A stretch of DNA of 64,000 nt, taken from positions 2,108,001-2,172,000 of the forward strand of contig BEDY01000003.1 in assembly GCA_002335605.1 (NCBI GenBank), in the 5' to 3' direction. The DNA is from Prillingera fragicola. Lineage: Eukaryota > Basidiomycota > Tremellomycetes > Trichosporonales > Trichosporonaceae. The notes below the pieces were generated by a model. The model did not search any database. It was not told the origin of the DNA and saw only the letters and a list, made by a program, of their open reading frames with translations. Numbering within the stretch: position 1 is the first letter of the stretch; each line of letters opens with the position of its first letter. Below are positions 11,200 through 22,404 of this stretch, in pieces. The position numbers were made by a program, and so were the translations under genes.

Positions 11200-12905
11200 G
11201 ATGAGCGCTGTTTTGGGTCGCGACTTTTTGAAAGAGATAACTCTTGAAATAATAAGGACGCAGGAAAAGCACTGGTCGGCGGAATGATACCGAGAAAAAT
11301 AAAATGACGTGTAAAAGTCATGTCCGATGTCAGCCATGGTATTGGTGGAGGGGAAAGGGTGCAGGGTACAAGCGCAGGGCTGAAAGCATGCATGCAAAAT
11401 CTGCAGCATCTACTGGAATCTTAATGTTAGAACGTAAGACAAAGCTGGAGAAACTGCTATGAACAGACTGGGAGCAGTGGGCAGTCCTGATGTCGAAGAG
11501 GATGCCGAGACAATCACGGTCTTCATCTGATAATCGTGCTCCGCTCACGTCGGGGGTGCAGACATCCGTCACCGGTTATCAGCAATAACAAAGGGCAAAG
11601 GGGTGGCAAGTGCGAGCGGGGTGCGACCAGGCACGGGTAAACTGGCTCCGTTGGCCGTTGCTTGTAGCAGCGACATGCGGTCGACGGCGCCGAGTTCCGC
11701 ATCTGTTGTTCCTCGTCACCTCTATCACCACTCTTTCTGACATGATCTGACACATGCGTCGTTGAATAAAACAGAACAACGAGAAGTCTCAAACGTCACG
11801 GTGGCCGTACCGTCAAGCCGCGGCCATTTGTTTGCTAACAACGTTGACCGCGTCGAGCGCCATTAGATTGAAGGGGCGTGGGCAGGTCCTTTGAGCTATG
11901 CGTCGTCCGTGGATCGCTAAATTGCAACGACTGAAACGGCTCTTGTTCGCGTTGCGAGTGATCACGAGCTGGCGTCCCCTTTCCCTCAACTCGGAACACA
12001 CAGTGCACACAGCAGCTTGCAGTCGTCGACCGTTTGAGCGAGCACCACTCTCAGATCTCAGACGTGTCAGACACACAGTACACAGATCACAGAGCAGAAT
12101 CCGGAAGAGGCTATATGATACCGACTGTCAACAGGGGATCGGGACAGTGGCACACAGCAAGACAAATAGATCTGGGCGACGGACAACAAGGCTGGTGCAC
12201 CCGTTGATTCCCTCCATCGATTCATCGGGTCTGCGTCGCGTCGTGGGCGCCGCTCGAACACCCTTCGATGTCTTGGACGCCGTTACCTCGATCAGCGCCC
12301 CGCGTTCCCATTGATCGCAGCTCGCTTAGGCTGTTTTACGTGCTGGGTATGAGGCTGCGCCGCGTTGCGGCCATATGTGCCGACAAGCTGGCCGGCTCCT
12401 GGTGCGGCCTGGCGCAACGTTTTGCTTCTGGGCGACTTGGGCGTATGCACGCTGTGAGGCAAGTGGCAACGCACAACCGCATCTGTCAGCGGGGACAATG
12501 CGTTCTTGTCCGTCGACGTCCGTCTGGTCAACGCCACACCCCGCGGTTCCAGTGCCCACCGTGTGTAGGTCGGTGTGTTGGTCAGTGTGTTGGTCAGTGT
12601 GTTCGCGAGCGTGACCTGTGCAGAGTGATTGATCGTGTACTCTTCTGATGTCTTTGGGATGGGGATGCTCGTCCAACTGACGCCGAGACGCGCGGAAAGT
12701 TGTGTGTTGCGTGCCCTCGCACCTACTCTCCGTGTTGCTCGACCTGATCAAAGGGCCTTTCGGCTCCTGTTGTTCGCATGCTTCCCCTGGTCTCCTGTAG
12801 CACAACGCCATCGTTGCGCCCCTCCCCAACGACGCCGAGACAGTTGTTACTTGAAGCAGCCTGCCGATCCACCGCACCGCATGGCCACCCACAGCCTCTT
12901 AAACA
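11200..12905. other. Divergent intergenic region, ADE17 / orphan gene
   Basis: About 1.7 kb containing the promoters of two divergent genes. Open frames are short to medium with no domain character. The only structured element seen is a 12-nt tandem repeat near 12.56 kb, listed separately. Confidence 0.55.
12561..12608. repeat. 12-nt tandem repeat (GTGTGTTGGTCA)
   Basis: Three near-perfect copies of GTGTGTTGGTCA (the first with two differences) followed by a degenerate fourth, about 300 bases upstream of the orphan gene's start. A simple minisatellite-like repeat in a promoter region; function unknown. Confidence 0.8.
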
Positions 12906-15900
12906 ATGGCACCACCCAACCAAGTGTTTCCCTCTTCGACATCCCCCACCACTCCTTTTCCATTCCCTTCCCCCTCCACCCTCAACACCTCGACCACCCT
13001 CTCCACGTTAGCACGCTCTTCAACCCCGAACCCCCGAGTGCAGTCCACGTTTGCCCGTATTCGCCGCTTCAGCTTCCAATCTCTCAAACGCCTGAACCCT
13101 CTCCCTCACTCTCCCTGGCGGCTGTCGCTAGCCAGTGCTCCTGTAGAGCATCTGGAGCTCGAACAGCGTGCAACGTCGCCCCTCATGCCACCTTCACCAC
13201 GACAGGCTCCTGCTCCTGGTAGCCCGCTAGTGGCTGCCCTGGTAGATGCCTTGTCCCGCTCGTCGACCCCTGCCGAGTCCATTGGCATTCTGGACGAGTT
13301 TGCATGGCGCTCTCTCCTCTCTGGCGTACGAGTTCGTGACTACTGCGCTGCCGCTTCGTCGGCTACGTACTCGGTGAGTCGTAAGCGTCCTGATCCTGAA
13401 CTGTGTAGCTGACGCTTATCCTCCCGTGTCTCCTGTTTGTCGCCTCTCACCACCGTGCACCACCTGCTCGCTTTTCGTTGTCCTTTTGGGCACATCGACC
13501 CACTCCCTGCCCCTGCCTTCCTTGCTGCGCCTTCCTCCACGCTGTTGCAGGCTTCAACACCTGGTATCCGCTTGAGCCTTGTTGCCTCGCCAACGCGACT
13601 TCTGCTGCCCTTCAGTGTTCCTGGCGGCGCCCCACCGATCACATCCGTGCCCTCAAGCTCCTTGTCCCCAAACGGCCCCACCAACACCTCCCGCAAGCAT
13701 CTGGTCGATGCACTTGTTCGCCTCAGCCGCGAGCGCAACGAGAGTGCTGTGGTGGAAGCCCGCGTCGCAGAGCTGGTGCTCGAGTACGTAGGACGGAGGT
13801 GGCGTGCTGGTGGCGAAACTGTCGTTGATGCCATTGCGCGCAAGCTGGCCGACGTCGAATTGGAGGTGAGAACACTGCATCTTGTCCACGGTGCCGTTAC
13901 TGACCAATCTAGGTCCAGGTTCAAGGAGAGCCCCTCGGCGTTCGCGCAGCCATCTTCCCAGCTCTCCAGCGCCTTCGGTTTCAGCTTGGTCTCGTCACTG
14001 CGTCGCAACTTCTTGAGCAGCTCAATGTCTCTCCCGCTGTCACAATTCGCTCCGCTGCCTTTGATACCAAGCAGTTGCTAACCGCCTGGGCCATTCGTCG
14101 GCTGAGCGCCGGCACCGAGCCACAGGCCCTTGCCGAGAAGCTGTTGGCTATTCGCGACAAGCTTACGCACCATGGTCAACACTGCACAGAGTCAGTTCTT
14201 GCCTCCATTGGCTTGAGTGGTCGCGCGCCGCTTGTTGTCGAGTCTCCCATCACTCCTACGCGTCCTCGCACTCGTACCCTGTCTCGTATCTCGTTCCGCT
14301 CCAAGCGCAAGACGCTGCCAGTCCCCGCTTGGTTGCCACACCGCCAAGCCATGTCGCCTTCTCCCAACAGGCTTCGCCTAGACGAGGAAGAACGTCGCCC
14401 TTCGCTGCCCAACACCTTTGCGCCCGCTGAAGCTGAGGATCCGTCTACTCCCACCAGCGAGACGTCGCTCTGCTCTGGCTCCCTGTCCTCCCCTTCTGGT
14501 GGTGCGAGTCCTTCCCCGTCAGGACTCGTAGCCAGTGTATCCAGCTGCTCGGAAAGTGGCGAGGCTCGCCTCCTCGTCACCGACCACCTCCTGGCACTTC
14601 GATACCGCCTTGGCCCCGACGCTGACGGATGGTTCCTTGGCTGCGGCCGCGACAAGGCTCTTCAACTGCTTGCGATCCTCGAGTCCAAAGGCCCCGTCAT
14701 CGTGGACATTGTCGTCGAGCTTCGCAAGACCTTTGGCCTTGTCCAGACTACCCATCTCTCCAAGGTAGCCACAGTGCCACTTCGCGAGCACGTCTCTCCG
14801 ACTGCACTTCGCGAGCGCGACGTTTCGTTTGACTTGGATCAGTACATTGCCGACCTGGGACCTCTTGGCGACGAGCTCAGCCCACTCAAGTCTGCCAGCG
14901 GCTTCGCCGAAAGCCCCATCAAGCTCAACTTTGTCCAGATGACATCCGCCTCGGACCCACCGTCGCACTCGGCAAGCCACACGACGCACGCATCCGTCTC
15001 GAGCGTATCCAGTGCATCTTTGCGCCGCAGCTCAATAATCAGCGAGTTTATTATCTGCGAGGCCTCGGTCGCCAAACCCACAGCTCAGCCCCTCGAATAC
15101 CACTTTCCTCTCACACCCACTATACTGTCTGGCTTCGACAATGACAAAACAACTACCCAGCACCGCCGGCCACGCCAAGCCAAGTCCATGTCCAACCTCG
15201 ACGAGAGGTACACCCGCTTCCCCACTCGCGCTACTCGATTGGCGCGCGATGAGAACATTCCTCCCGTGCCTCCCCTCATCCTCCAGCCAACCATCTCTGC
15301 GACAACTCCACCTACTCCTCGCAAGGACGGCCGCCTGCCCCCGATAGAGTTCCCCAGCCACTTTACCCCGCCTCTGTCGCCGGCTGCCACCGACAGGGGG
15401 TACAAGTTCCCAGAGACTCCTTTATCCCCGGCGCTCTCGGACTCTGGTACCCTGTCTCCTCGCCGGCCTTCGCTCGAGGACGGTGGCCGTTCTCGGAGAC
15501 ACCGCCAGTGCGTCATTGTGGACGGCGCGCAGGTCAGCCCCAGGCAGACGGTCTTCATGGCCAAGGACAGCGAGAGTGTCACTTCCCTCGGGTTGGTTCT
15601 GTCGCTGTTCACGGCCAACAAGTCTGCCCCAGCATCTGCGCTCCAACCTCAGGAGGTTGAGCGTGCACTCTCTGCCGCGGTCGAGTTGGAGGAGGAGCGC
15701 GCTCTGGCTCGTGGCGAGGTATTTGACGCCGAGGGGCGTGCTCGCATGGCTTGGCTGCTGGAGCAAGTTGGACGGGAGGTGAGTTTGTCCACGCGTGAGT
15801 CAATACAGACATCGCAGCTCGCCCAACCCGAGCTCGTTGCCGCCGTCGACCGTGTCTTGCACACTCTCCTGGCTTCGCCCATTCGGCGTACCTCGGCCCC

Positions 15901-16327
15901 AGAGTCGTCACTGTTCACTCCTAGTCGTGGTGGCTCCAAGCGCGGACATGCCTTGACCATCACTGTCCCACCGCCTTCCAAGTGCAAGAGCGTCGTCGCC
16001 TCGCCCACCACCTCGTCGCACACCTTTGGACCGTCCTTTGGCTCGCCTCTTCGCTCGGCCGGTGCCTTTGGCCGCCCGCCGTCGACGCGGTCGATCCAGT
16101 CCACCTCCGACACAGGCAGCAGTCGGGGCGAGACTACTCCAGTCAACGGCCTCTGGGACAGCCAGCCGGCCACACCGACACAGCAGCGTCTATCCCGGCG
16201 TGATGCCGTCGTCTCTCGCCGCCGTCCACCCAACGAGCCCCCCCTCGCTGGCCGCACACCAGTTGCTTCTCCTCGCCTTGGCCCCCACACTTCGTTCTCT
16301 CCAAGTCCGGCAGTCCACGCTCTTTGA
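12906..16327 (+). CDS. Orphan Ser/Pro-rich protein of ~1065 residues
   Basis: I do not recognise this protein. Three exons (12906-13373, 13551-13865, 13913-16327) join in frame to 1065 codons; the first intron is 177 nt, the second 47 nt. The start has a good context (AAACAATGGC). Two ordered regions are visible. One (roughly residues 190-310) is helical and charged, with RKHLVDALVRLSRERN, VVEARVAELVLEYVGRRW and AWAIRRLSAG. The other (roughly residues 540-640) contains LLVTDHLLALRYRLGPDADG and VDIVVELRKTFGLVQTTHL. Between and after them are long disordered stretches rich in SP/TP motifs (TPTRPRTRTLSRISFRSKRK, SPSPNRLRL, PETPLSPALSDSGTLSPRRP) that look like targets of proline-directed or basophilic kinases. 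A late helix with VERALSAAVELEEERALARG and MAWLLEQVGREV precedes a final disordered tail. No signal peptide or membrane span. Probably a conserved tremellomycete regulatory or scaffold protein (inference). Confidence 0.7.
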
Positions 16328-16627
16328 CCAGCCAAACGTATTGCCTCTCCATGCCTAGTCCCTGCCTTGCCTCTCACCTGCTACCCTTGTCAATAGCACA
16401 GCGTAACGACCTAGTCACGACACGCCAAGTCGTCTGTACCCATACACGAGCCTGCCCGAGCCTGATAGCCTCAATAGTACACCCTGCTCATGCTGTCATA
16501 TACACGGAAATGTCAGCCATCAGTGCCATGCCACGAAGGGTTTGGGTGAGCAAGAAATACATGTTCTTCTTCTCCCTACAACGGGTGGCCTTGTACTCCA
16601 TCACGGACCTTTTTACACCTCAGCGGT
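16328..16627. other. Intergenic region between convergent orphan and SCP2 genes
   Basis: 300 bases between two facing 3' ends; presumably 3' untranslated sequence. Nothing else recognised. Confidence 0.55.
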
Positions 16628-17342
16628 TTAGAGCTTGGCCTTGGCGGTCTTGAGCACATTGTCGAGCTTGGTAGCGAGCATAATGTTGCCCTTGACCTTG
16701 AGCTGGCCGGTCATGAACGCCTTTTGGGCATTGACCTTGCCGTCAGCGAGGCCGACAAAGGTGTCGTCAGAGAGGTTGATGGTGACGTCTACCGAGTCAG
16801 CAACGTTCCGCGCACACAGCACGCATCGCCTACTCACCAGGCTTCTTGCCGGCGCCCTTAGTGACGGTACCGTCCTTCTTCAAGTCGAGGCTGGGGTGGT
16901 GAGCACGAGCGTTCTCACTGCAGGAGAGTGGCAAAGATCCAAACTTACACCCAGGTGGCCTCCTTGCCCTCGGGGTTCTTGACGTTGATCTGGAAGATGC
17001 CGTTGGTCTGGGCGTGTCAGTTTCGTGCTGTCAAGCTCGAGGGGACGCGGTGGGAAACGCGGGAGGGGTCCAGCCACCCATCTCCGGTGGCCAGTGGCGC
17101 GCCTCCACCGTCGAGGGTTGAGTTGGGAGATAAACGTACGCGCTTGATCTGGTCCTGCTTCTCCTCTGCCGAGGCGCTCGAGAACGCCTTGTCGAGAAGC
17201 TGGGAGGGGTGAGTAGACTGTCGTGAAAGTGCTGCTGTGGACGTACAGCGATGACGTTGCTCGACTGCAATGGTGAGCTCTGAGCATGTGGCTGTTGACG
17301 TGGGCTGCTCACCTTGAATCCGGGCTCCTTGATGTCAGACAT
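16628..17342 (-). CDS. SCP2: SCP2 sterol-carrier / lipid-transfer protein, peroxisomal
   Basis: Small lipid-binding protein of the SCP2 family, thought to carry fatty acyl-CoAs and sterols, here probably in the peroxisome matrix. Six exons (17342-17313, 17264-17247, 17199-17140, 17007-16949, 16890-16838, 16788-16628) join to 126 codons, typical of stand-alone fungal SCP2. The fold signature is clear: INVKNPEGKEATWVLDLKK, then DVTINLSDDTFVGLADGK and AFMTGQLKVKGNIMLATKL. The protein ends in Ala-Lys-Leu, a type-1 peroxisomal targeting signal. Exon 2 is only 18 nt (SSNVIA), flanked by good donor and acceptor sites and needed to restore the first helix of the domain. No fused thiolase or dehydrogenase domain is present. 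Confidence 0.92.
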
Positions 17343-18511
17343 TGTAAACGATTGTGTGGGCGGCGGGGCGTGATGAAGGGGGTATTGAAAATAGTGTTTG
17401 TGAGAAGGAGCAACAGTAGTTGCTGTTGGCATTCTTATCACGGACGCGTGTCAGTGGATCCGGATGCCTTCATTGCCGGCAACTCGTTTCATTTTGCGTC
17501 ATAACAGCCCATTCACCATACGCGGTCTCTTGATCGCCGTGCGGTCACATGGACCCAGCCGCCAGTCGCGAACCAGTAGCGTAGTGGCCACGCGTAGCAC
17601 GCCTCGCAAACCGGGGGCATCAGGTTGCAGCGGCGGGAGAGCAGAGCAAAAAGTGCTGCAACGTGTCTTGCCTAGCTTGGTTGATCGGCAGCAATTGTGC
17701 AGTGGATCGCGCGTGGTTGCTCGTCGCCGTCTTAAGCGGAGAGTTACATTGCGAGGACAAAGCTCCCTGAGCACCGCACAATCGTGGAAACCAGGCGCGC
17801 GGCAACGCGTACAACCAGATCTTGGCGCGCCTATTGACAGGCTTGGCATGCCTAGTGGACAGGTCTATCCAGGGCGATGCCCAGCCAGCGGTGTCATGTA
17901 CGTACCACTGCCACTGACTGATGATGCGGTTTGGGACTGGGACTAGGCCCTGGTACCTTGAAACCAGACGCCTCAGCCTTGGCTCTGATGCCTGGCTGCT
18001 GCTGCTGCTGCTGCTGCTGCCGCCCACCCTGGCCTATCCAGGTACCCTCTCCTTACCCCGCACACCGGTGGCTGCTGCGTGCAGGAACGGCGCAGGCTGC
18101 AGATGGACGGACACCGCCATGAGCCTGTTCGCGCCCCTCATCGCAGCGACAATCTGTCGTACTTGCTGCAGCCCCCCACAAAATCCCATCCCTCTTCTTC
18201 GACTGAACTGCACGCAGACATCGATCTCGGACACTTGCACACACGCCCACCTTATCCTCATCGTGCACTTTGTCTTCATCGCATTTCTTGTCGAAAAAGC
18301 GCGTTGGCCACCAAACAAAGTCTCCGCCCTTCCCCACAGACGCCTCCCCCTCCCCCTGTTACAGTCTGACGATAAGTTGAAAGCACCACCCAACCACCCA
18401 AACTAGAGCGAGCAACGCTCCGGAGACCGAGCGGCATATTGCTGCGACCGCCGACGACCTCGCTTTGCTTCTTCTTTCTCTCCTCCTTTGCGGAATAGAC
18501 ATTCAATCACA
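17343..18511. other. Divergent intergenic region, SCP2 / NIPA transporter
   Basis: About 1.2 kb holding two divergent promoters. It contains a (GCT)8 microsatellite at 17995-18020 and, near 18.4 kb, a pyrimidine-rich stretch leading to the transporter start. The open frames across the GCT tract lack domain features and were not called. Confidence 0.55.
17995..18020. repeat. (GCT)8 trinucleotide repeat
   Basis: Perfect GCT trinucleotide tract about 490 bases upstream of the magnesium-transporter start, in non-coding DNA. Potentially polymorphic between strains. Confidence 0.9.
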
Positions 18512-20740
18512 ATGTCCACCACTGCTTCAGCAACGGCCTCTGCCAGCGCAAGTGCTGCAGATGGAGGCCATGCCTCCATTGTCGACAACTCGAACCCTAC
18601 ATTCAAGATTGTGGGAGTGTGTCTCGCAGTCGGCAGTGGTCTGTTCATCGGTACAAGGTGGGTCCAGCTTTTACTGCAGTCGGCTAACATGCCCAGTTTT
18701 GTTATCAAAAAGAAGGGACTGCTCAAGGCCACGGCAAAGTCTGGGAATGCGGCTGGCGAGGGACATGCCTACCTCAAAAACTGGATGTGGTGGTTGGGAA
18801 TGATCATGATGATTGTTGGCGAGGTGCGTTGGTCTAAAGCATTTGTTCAGAGCTGACGTTTAGATCCTCAACTTTGTGGCATAGTGAGCGCCCACACCAC
18901 GCGAAGCTGACCTCTAGTGCATTCACAGTAGCCATCTTGGTAACGGCAATGGGCTCAATCTCTGTCGTCGTTGCGGCTTTGTTGTCACACTTTTTCTTAA
19001 AGGAGACTCTAACGTTCTTTGTGAGTGAGCGAACATGTGCACAGCTAACATCCGCAGGGATGGATCGGCTGCATCTTGTGCATTCTCGGCTCCATCATTC
19101 TCGCTCTCAACGCCCCGGAGAACCAGGCCGCTCGAACGATCAACGAGTTCAAGGCGTACTTTATCTCTCCAGGCTTCATGGTGTGGGTCGGCATCTGCTT
19201 TGCAGCCTCGCTCGTGATTGTGTTCTACGTCGCACCGCGCTGGGGCAAGAAGAACATGATGCCGTACATTTCAGTCTGTTCACTTGTCGGCGGTATCAGT
19301 GTGTCGTGCACCCAAGGTCTCGGATCGAGCATTATCACCAGTATTCAAGGGTGGGCCTGCTGTTGTTACTGTGCTGATGTCTAGTGATTCCCAGATCAAG
19401 AACTGGTTCTTCTGGTTCCTCCTCATCTTTGTCGTTGTGACATTGCTCATCGAGTGAGCCCCTGCGAGTGTGCATCTCTGACGCCCAGAATCAATTATCT
19501 AAACAAAGCGCTAGAGCTGTTCAACACATCCATGGTCGTTCCAGTCTACTTTTGCTACTTTACTTCGGCAACCATGGTGTCATCGTTCATCCTCTACCGC
19601 GGCCTCAAGGCTCCAGCAGTTACTCTCATTACGATGGTACTTGGATTCCTGGTGACCTGCTTTGGCATTACCCTCCTTCAAATGTCCAAGGTGGACCCCA
19701 AGAAGCTGCAGGGTCTTGACCGACGCTCAACCATGCTCATGGCTGTGGCACGCCATGGCACAGAGGACCAGGAGACTGGCAAGGTCTCCTCGCTCGAGGA
19801 CCCCGGAATCGACGCATTGCGTGGCGGCTTTGGCGCTGCTGGGTCTATTATTCGCGCGCGCAGCATGTCGAGGCGCCTGAGCGATGCCAGCTCCATGGCG
19901 CGTACCCAACCATACGGCACCAACGACCTCAACACGCACGGAATGGCGCACCTTGCCCGGTACCAGCGTGAGCTATCGTCGTGGAGTCTGAGGCCAACAC
20001 AAACGCTGACCCGTACAGTTTCTGACGCACCGATGGCGACTGAGACACTCGAGTACCATAGCCCGAGTCGTCAGAACAGCGTCGCTGGACCTGTGGCACC
20101 GGTGATAACACCCAAGCGGTCCATGAGTGCTCTCAAGTTTGAAAACTCTGATGTGGTTCACCACTATGGCTACTCGCAGCACGATGGCCACACGGACGCC
20201 TCGCATTCTGTCCGCCCCCATGACATGGCCCGCGACCACGCGGGATCAGTGCCATCCAGTCCAAGTATGCCCCGTGTTCTTGAGCGAGACGAGGTCTTGT
20301 TATCACAATCTCCTGAAAAGGAGCACACAGAGTTCCTTGATCATAGTCACCCGGGATTGCCACGGACGCGCTCGCCACTATCTTCGCCGCAGCACGACAG
20401 GGAGCGCAAGACTAGCTTCTCGCAGCTCTTCCAGCTGACAAGTCCAAAGGAGGACAATGACGACATGGTTCGCGGCGGCTCGGCCCGTGGAATGCGAGAC
20501 TACCCTCATCTGGCACACGATGAGCGGGCCACGGAGCGTGAGGAGCGCACTGCTCTAGTGAATGCCGCTGATGAAGAGATGGATGATCGCCCGGACGACC
20601 GATACGACTACCCCAACCCCTACGTCCGAGACGCGGAGGGCGACCTCAGCTCGCCCCCGTCAGGCAGGATTCTGTCTGCCAAGGCCGGTGCCGGCGAACG
20701 GCGGCCAGGCGGTCCGAGGGGTCCAAAGGGTCCACGCTGA
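18512..20740 (+). CDS. NIPA-family magnesium transporter with long cytosolic tail
   Basis: Membrane protein of the NIPA/DMT family (Pfam Mg_trans_NIPA), expected to carry Mg2+ at the plasma or endosomal membrane. Seven exons (18512-18657, 18697-18823, 18864-18883, 18918-19020, 19058-19350, 19385-19453, 19489-20740) join to 669 codons. The N-terminal half has about nine hydrophobic segments, with family-typical stretches SFVIKKKGLL, WWLGMIMMIVGEILNF, LSHFFLKETLTFFGWIGC, LNKALELFNTSMVVPVYF and VSSFILYRGL. Exon 3 is only 20 nt (ILNFVAY). After the last span come about 370 residues of disordered, Ser/Arg-rich tail with many phosphorylatable motifs (SIIRARSMSRRLSDASSM, SFSQLFQLTSPKED). The tail is much longer than in animal NIPA proteins, and regulation through it is an inference. 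The start is the first ATG of the conserved frame. Confidence 0.88.
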
Positions 20741-20907
20741 GCGTGCGACCTTGCTTAGGCGCATTGTAATGGGCATGATAGACATGTCCCGCGCAACCAA
20801 GGAGGCTCGACCATGTCGAGCTTTCCTGTATATTATCATGATCTAGGACACACCTGTGTCGACCGTATCACAGCTATGATATGCATACATCGATACACCA
20901 TGCACTC

Positions 20908-22404
20908 CTACACACTCACCCCGCGCAACGCCTGCATGCGCCGTTCGGCATCGGCCAACGTCGCGGCAAACCCCTGCACGACGTCGGCCATATCCCTGCG
21001 CGCGTCGGGCACGTCGCCACTCGCCGCCCGCGCCTCCCACACCTCGACGCCGCGGCGGCACGTCTCCTCTGTCGCCTCGCGCTCGCGCACGCCGGCCACC
21101 TGGTGGCGCAGGCCGCGCGTCTGGCGCGACGTGCTCGCCGAAATGGCCAGGGCGACGCTGACCGTCTCGCCTAGGCTTCCGAGGACGGCTGCGAGGGTGC
21201 CTACATCCTCGCCTAGTGCGGCTGAGGCGCGCGAGAGCGGGTGGCTCGGCGCGTCGCGCCGCGAGGTGCGGTGCAGCGCTGGGCGGTGGGAGAGAGGAGA
21301 GACGGGGGAAACGGGCGATATGGGGGAGATGGGCGATACGGGTGACTCTGGCGACATGGGGCCAGGCGACAGTGGGTCGTCTGGAGACATTGTGCGCTCA
21401 CGGACTGGCGAGAGCGGGGCCGGTCGTCTCCGTGAGATGCCGTTGCTGCTGTGGAAGCCGTTGGCTTTCGGCGTCGTGGGCTCCGGCTCCTCGTCGTAGG
21501 GGTCTTCAAGATCGTCCTCGTCGTGCACCAGCTCTCCCGTCCAGCCTGGTGTCCGTCCCTCTACTGGTGGCGGCAACAGCTCGTGGATCCAGTCGAGATT
21601 CACTTCTAATCCCTCGCCGCGCACACTATCCAGCTCACGCACGAGTGCGGCAGCTGCTCGCGTCTGCTTGTCTCGTGTTTTCTCGGCCTCGGTCACACGC
21701 AGGTGGTGTGCGTACAGGCGCTCCTCGAGTGGCAGTGTGGGTACACTTGCGCCTGGACTGTCTCTCGGTCCTGGTGCAGATCCTGCGCGTGGCGGTGCTG
21801 TTGGTGAGCTCCCAGCAGCGTCGTCCATGCCTCGTAACAACGAGACCAGTCGCTTGCTCGTCGCCATGGCGTCATTCAATGCCTCGATTTCGGGACTCGG
21901 TCCACTCGGCAGCACAAAGTCGTCATCGTCCATGCTCGAATACCCGTTCTCAAGCTCGGTCCCTACACGGAGGGAGGCGTGAGAAGACCGATGGCTGACT
22001 TGTCTTCGGTGAGAAGCCTTTCGCCCTCGCCCGCTTCCCAGTGATAACGCAGGTGCGAGTCCGAGACCCAGGCCGTTCATGGAGGAGGGTCCAGCGTCTA
22101 TTGGGTCGTCGTCCATGTGGTCCAGAGATTGTGCGTGTCCGTATTCGTCGCCAAACCCCTGGTCCAACTCGGACGCCAGCGACCCGAGGCCTGGTTGTCA
22201 GCGAGTCTCCGTGTCTCGAGGCAACAAGAGCTTACCACCGCTAGCAGCCAGTTCTTGTGGTTCTTCGAACCCAAATTCGTCGGCGAGGCTCATCCCGCCG
22301 CCGCCATGGCCAAAGCCCCCAAAGCCGCCGGGAGAAAGCGGTGACCGCCCAAGCTCGTCGTCAAACCCTCCCAGCTCGTCGGCGAGGCTCGAAAACGCCG
22401 CCAT
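20908..22404 (-). CDS. Orphan protein with SLADE-type repeats, SP repeats and coiled-coil regions
   Basis: I do not recognise this protein. Two exons (22404-22236, 22190-20908) join to 483 codons. The N-terminus contains three degenerate copies of an acidic motif (SSLADELGGF, MSLADEFGFE, GSLASELDQGFGDEYG) separated by glycine-rich linkers. A central helical region (ALNDAMATSKRLVSLLRGMD; LEERLYAHHLRVTEAEKTRD) looks like coiled coil, followed by the acidic stretch LVHDEDDLEDPYDEEPE. A run of about ten Ser-Pro dipeptides (MSPESPVSPISPISPVSPVS) is an obvious cluster of proline-directed phosphosites. The C-terminal ~140 residues are Ala-rich amphipathic helices (LGEDVGTLAAVLGSLGETVS; DMADVVQGFAATLADAERRM). 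No membrane segment or signal peptide. The design suggests a scaffold or structural adaptor (inference only). Convergent with the NIPA gene, 167 bases apart. Confidence 0.72.

Noticed and set aside
17921..18406. Open frame across the (GCT)8 repeat
   Set aside because: The codons are set by the microsatellite and GC-rich flanks; no splice-consistent link to a domain, and it lies between two divergent genes where promoters are expected.
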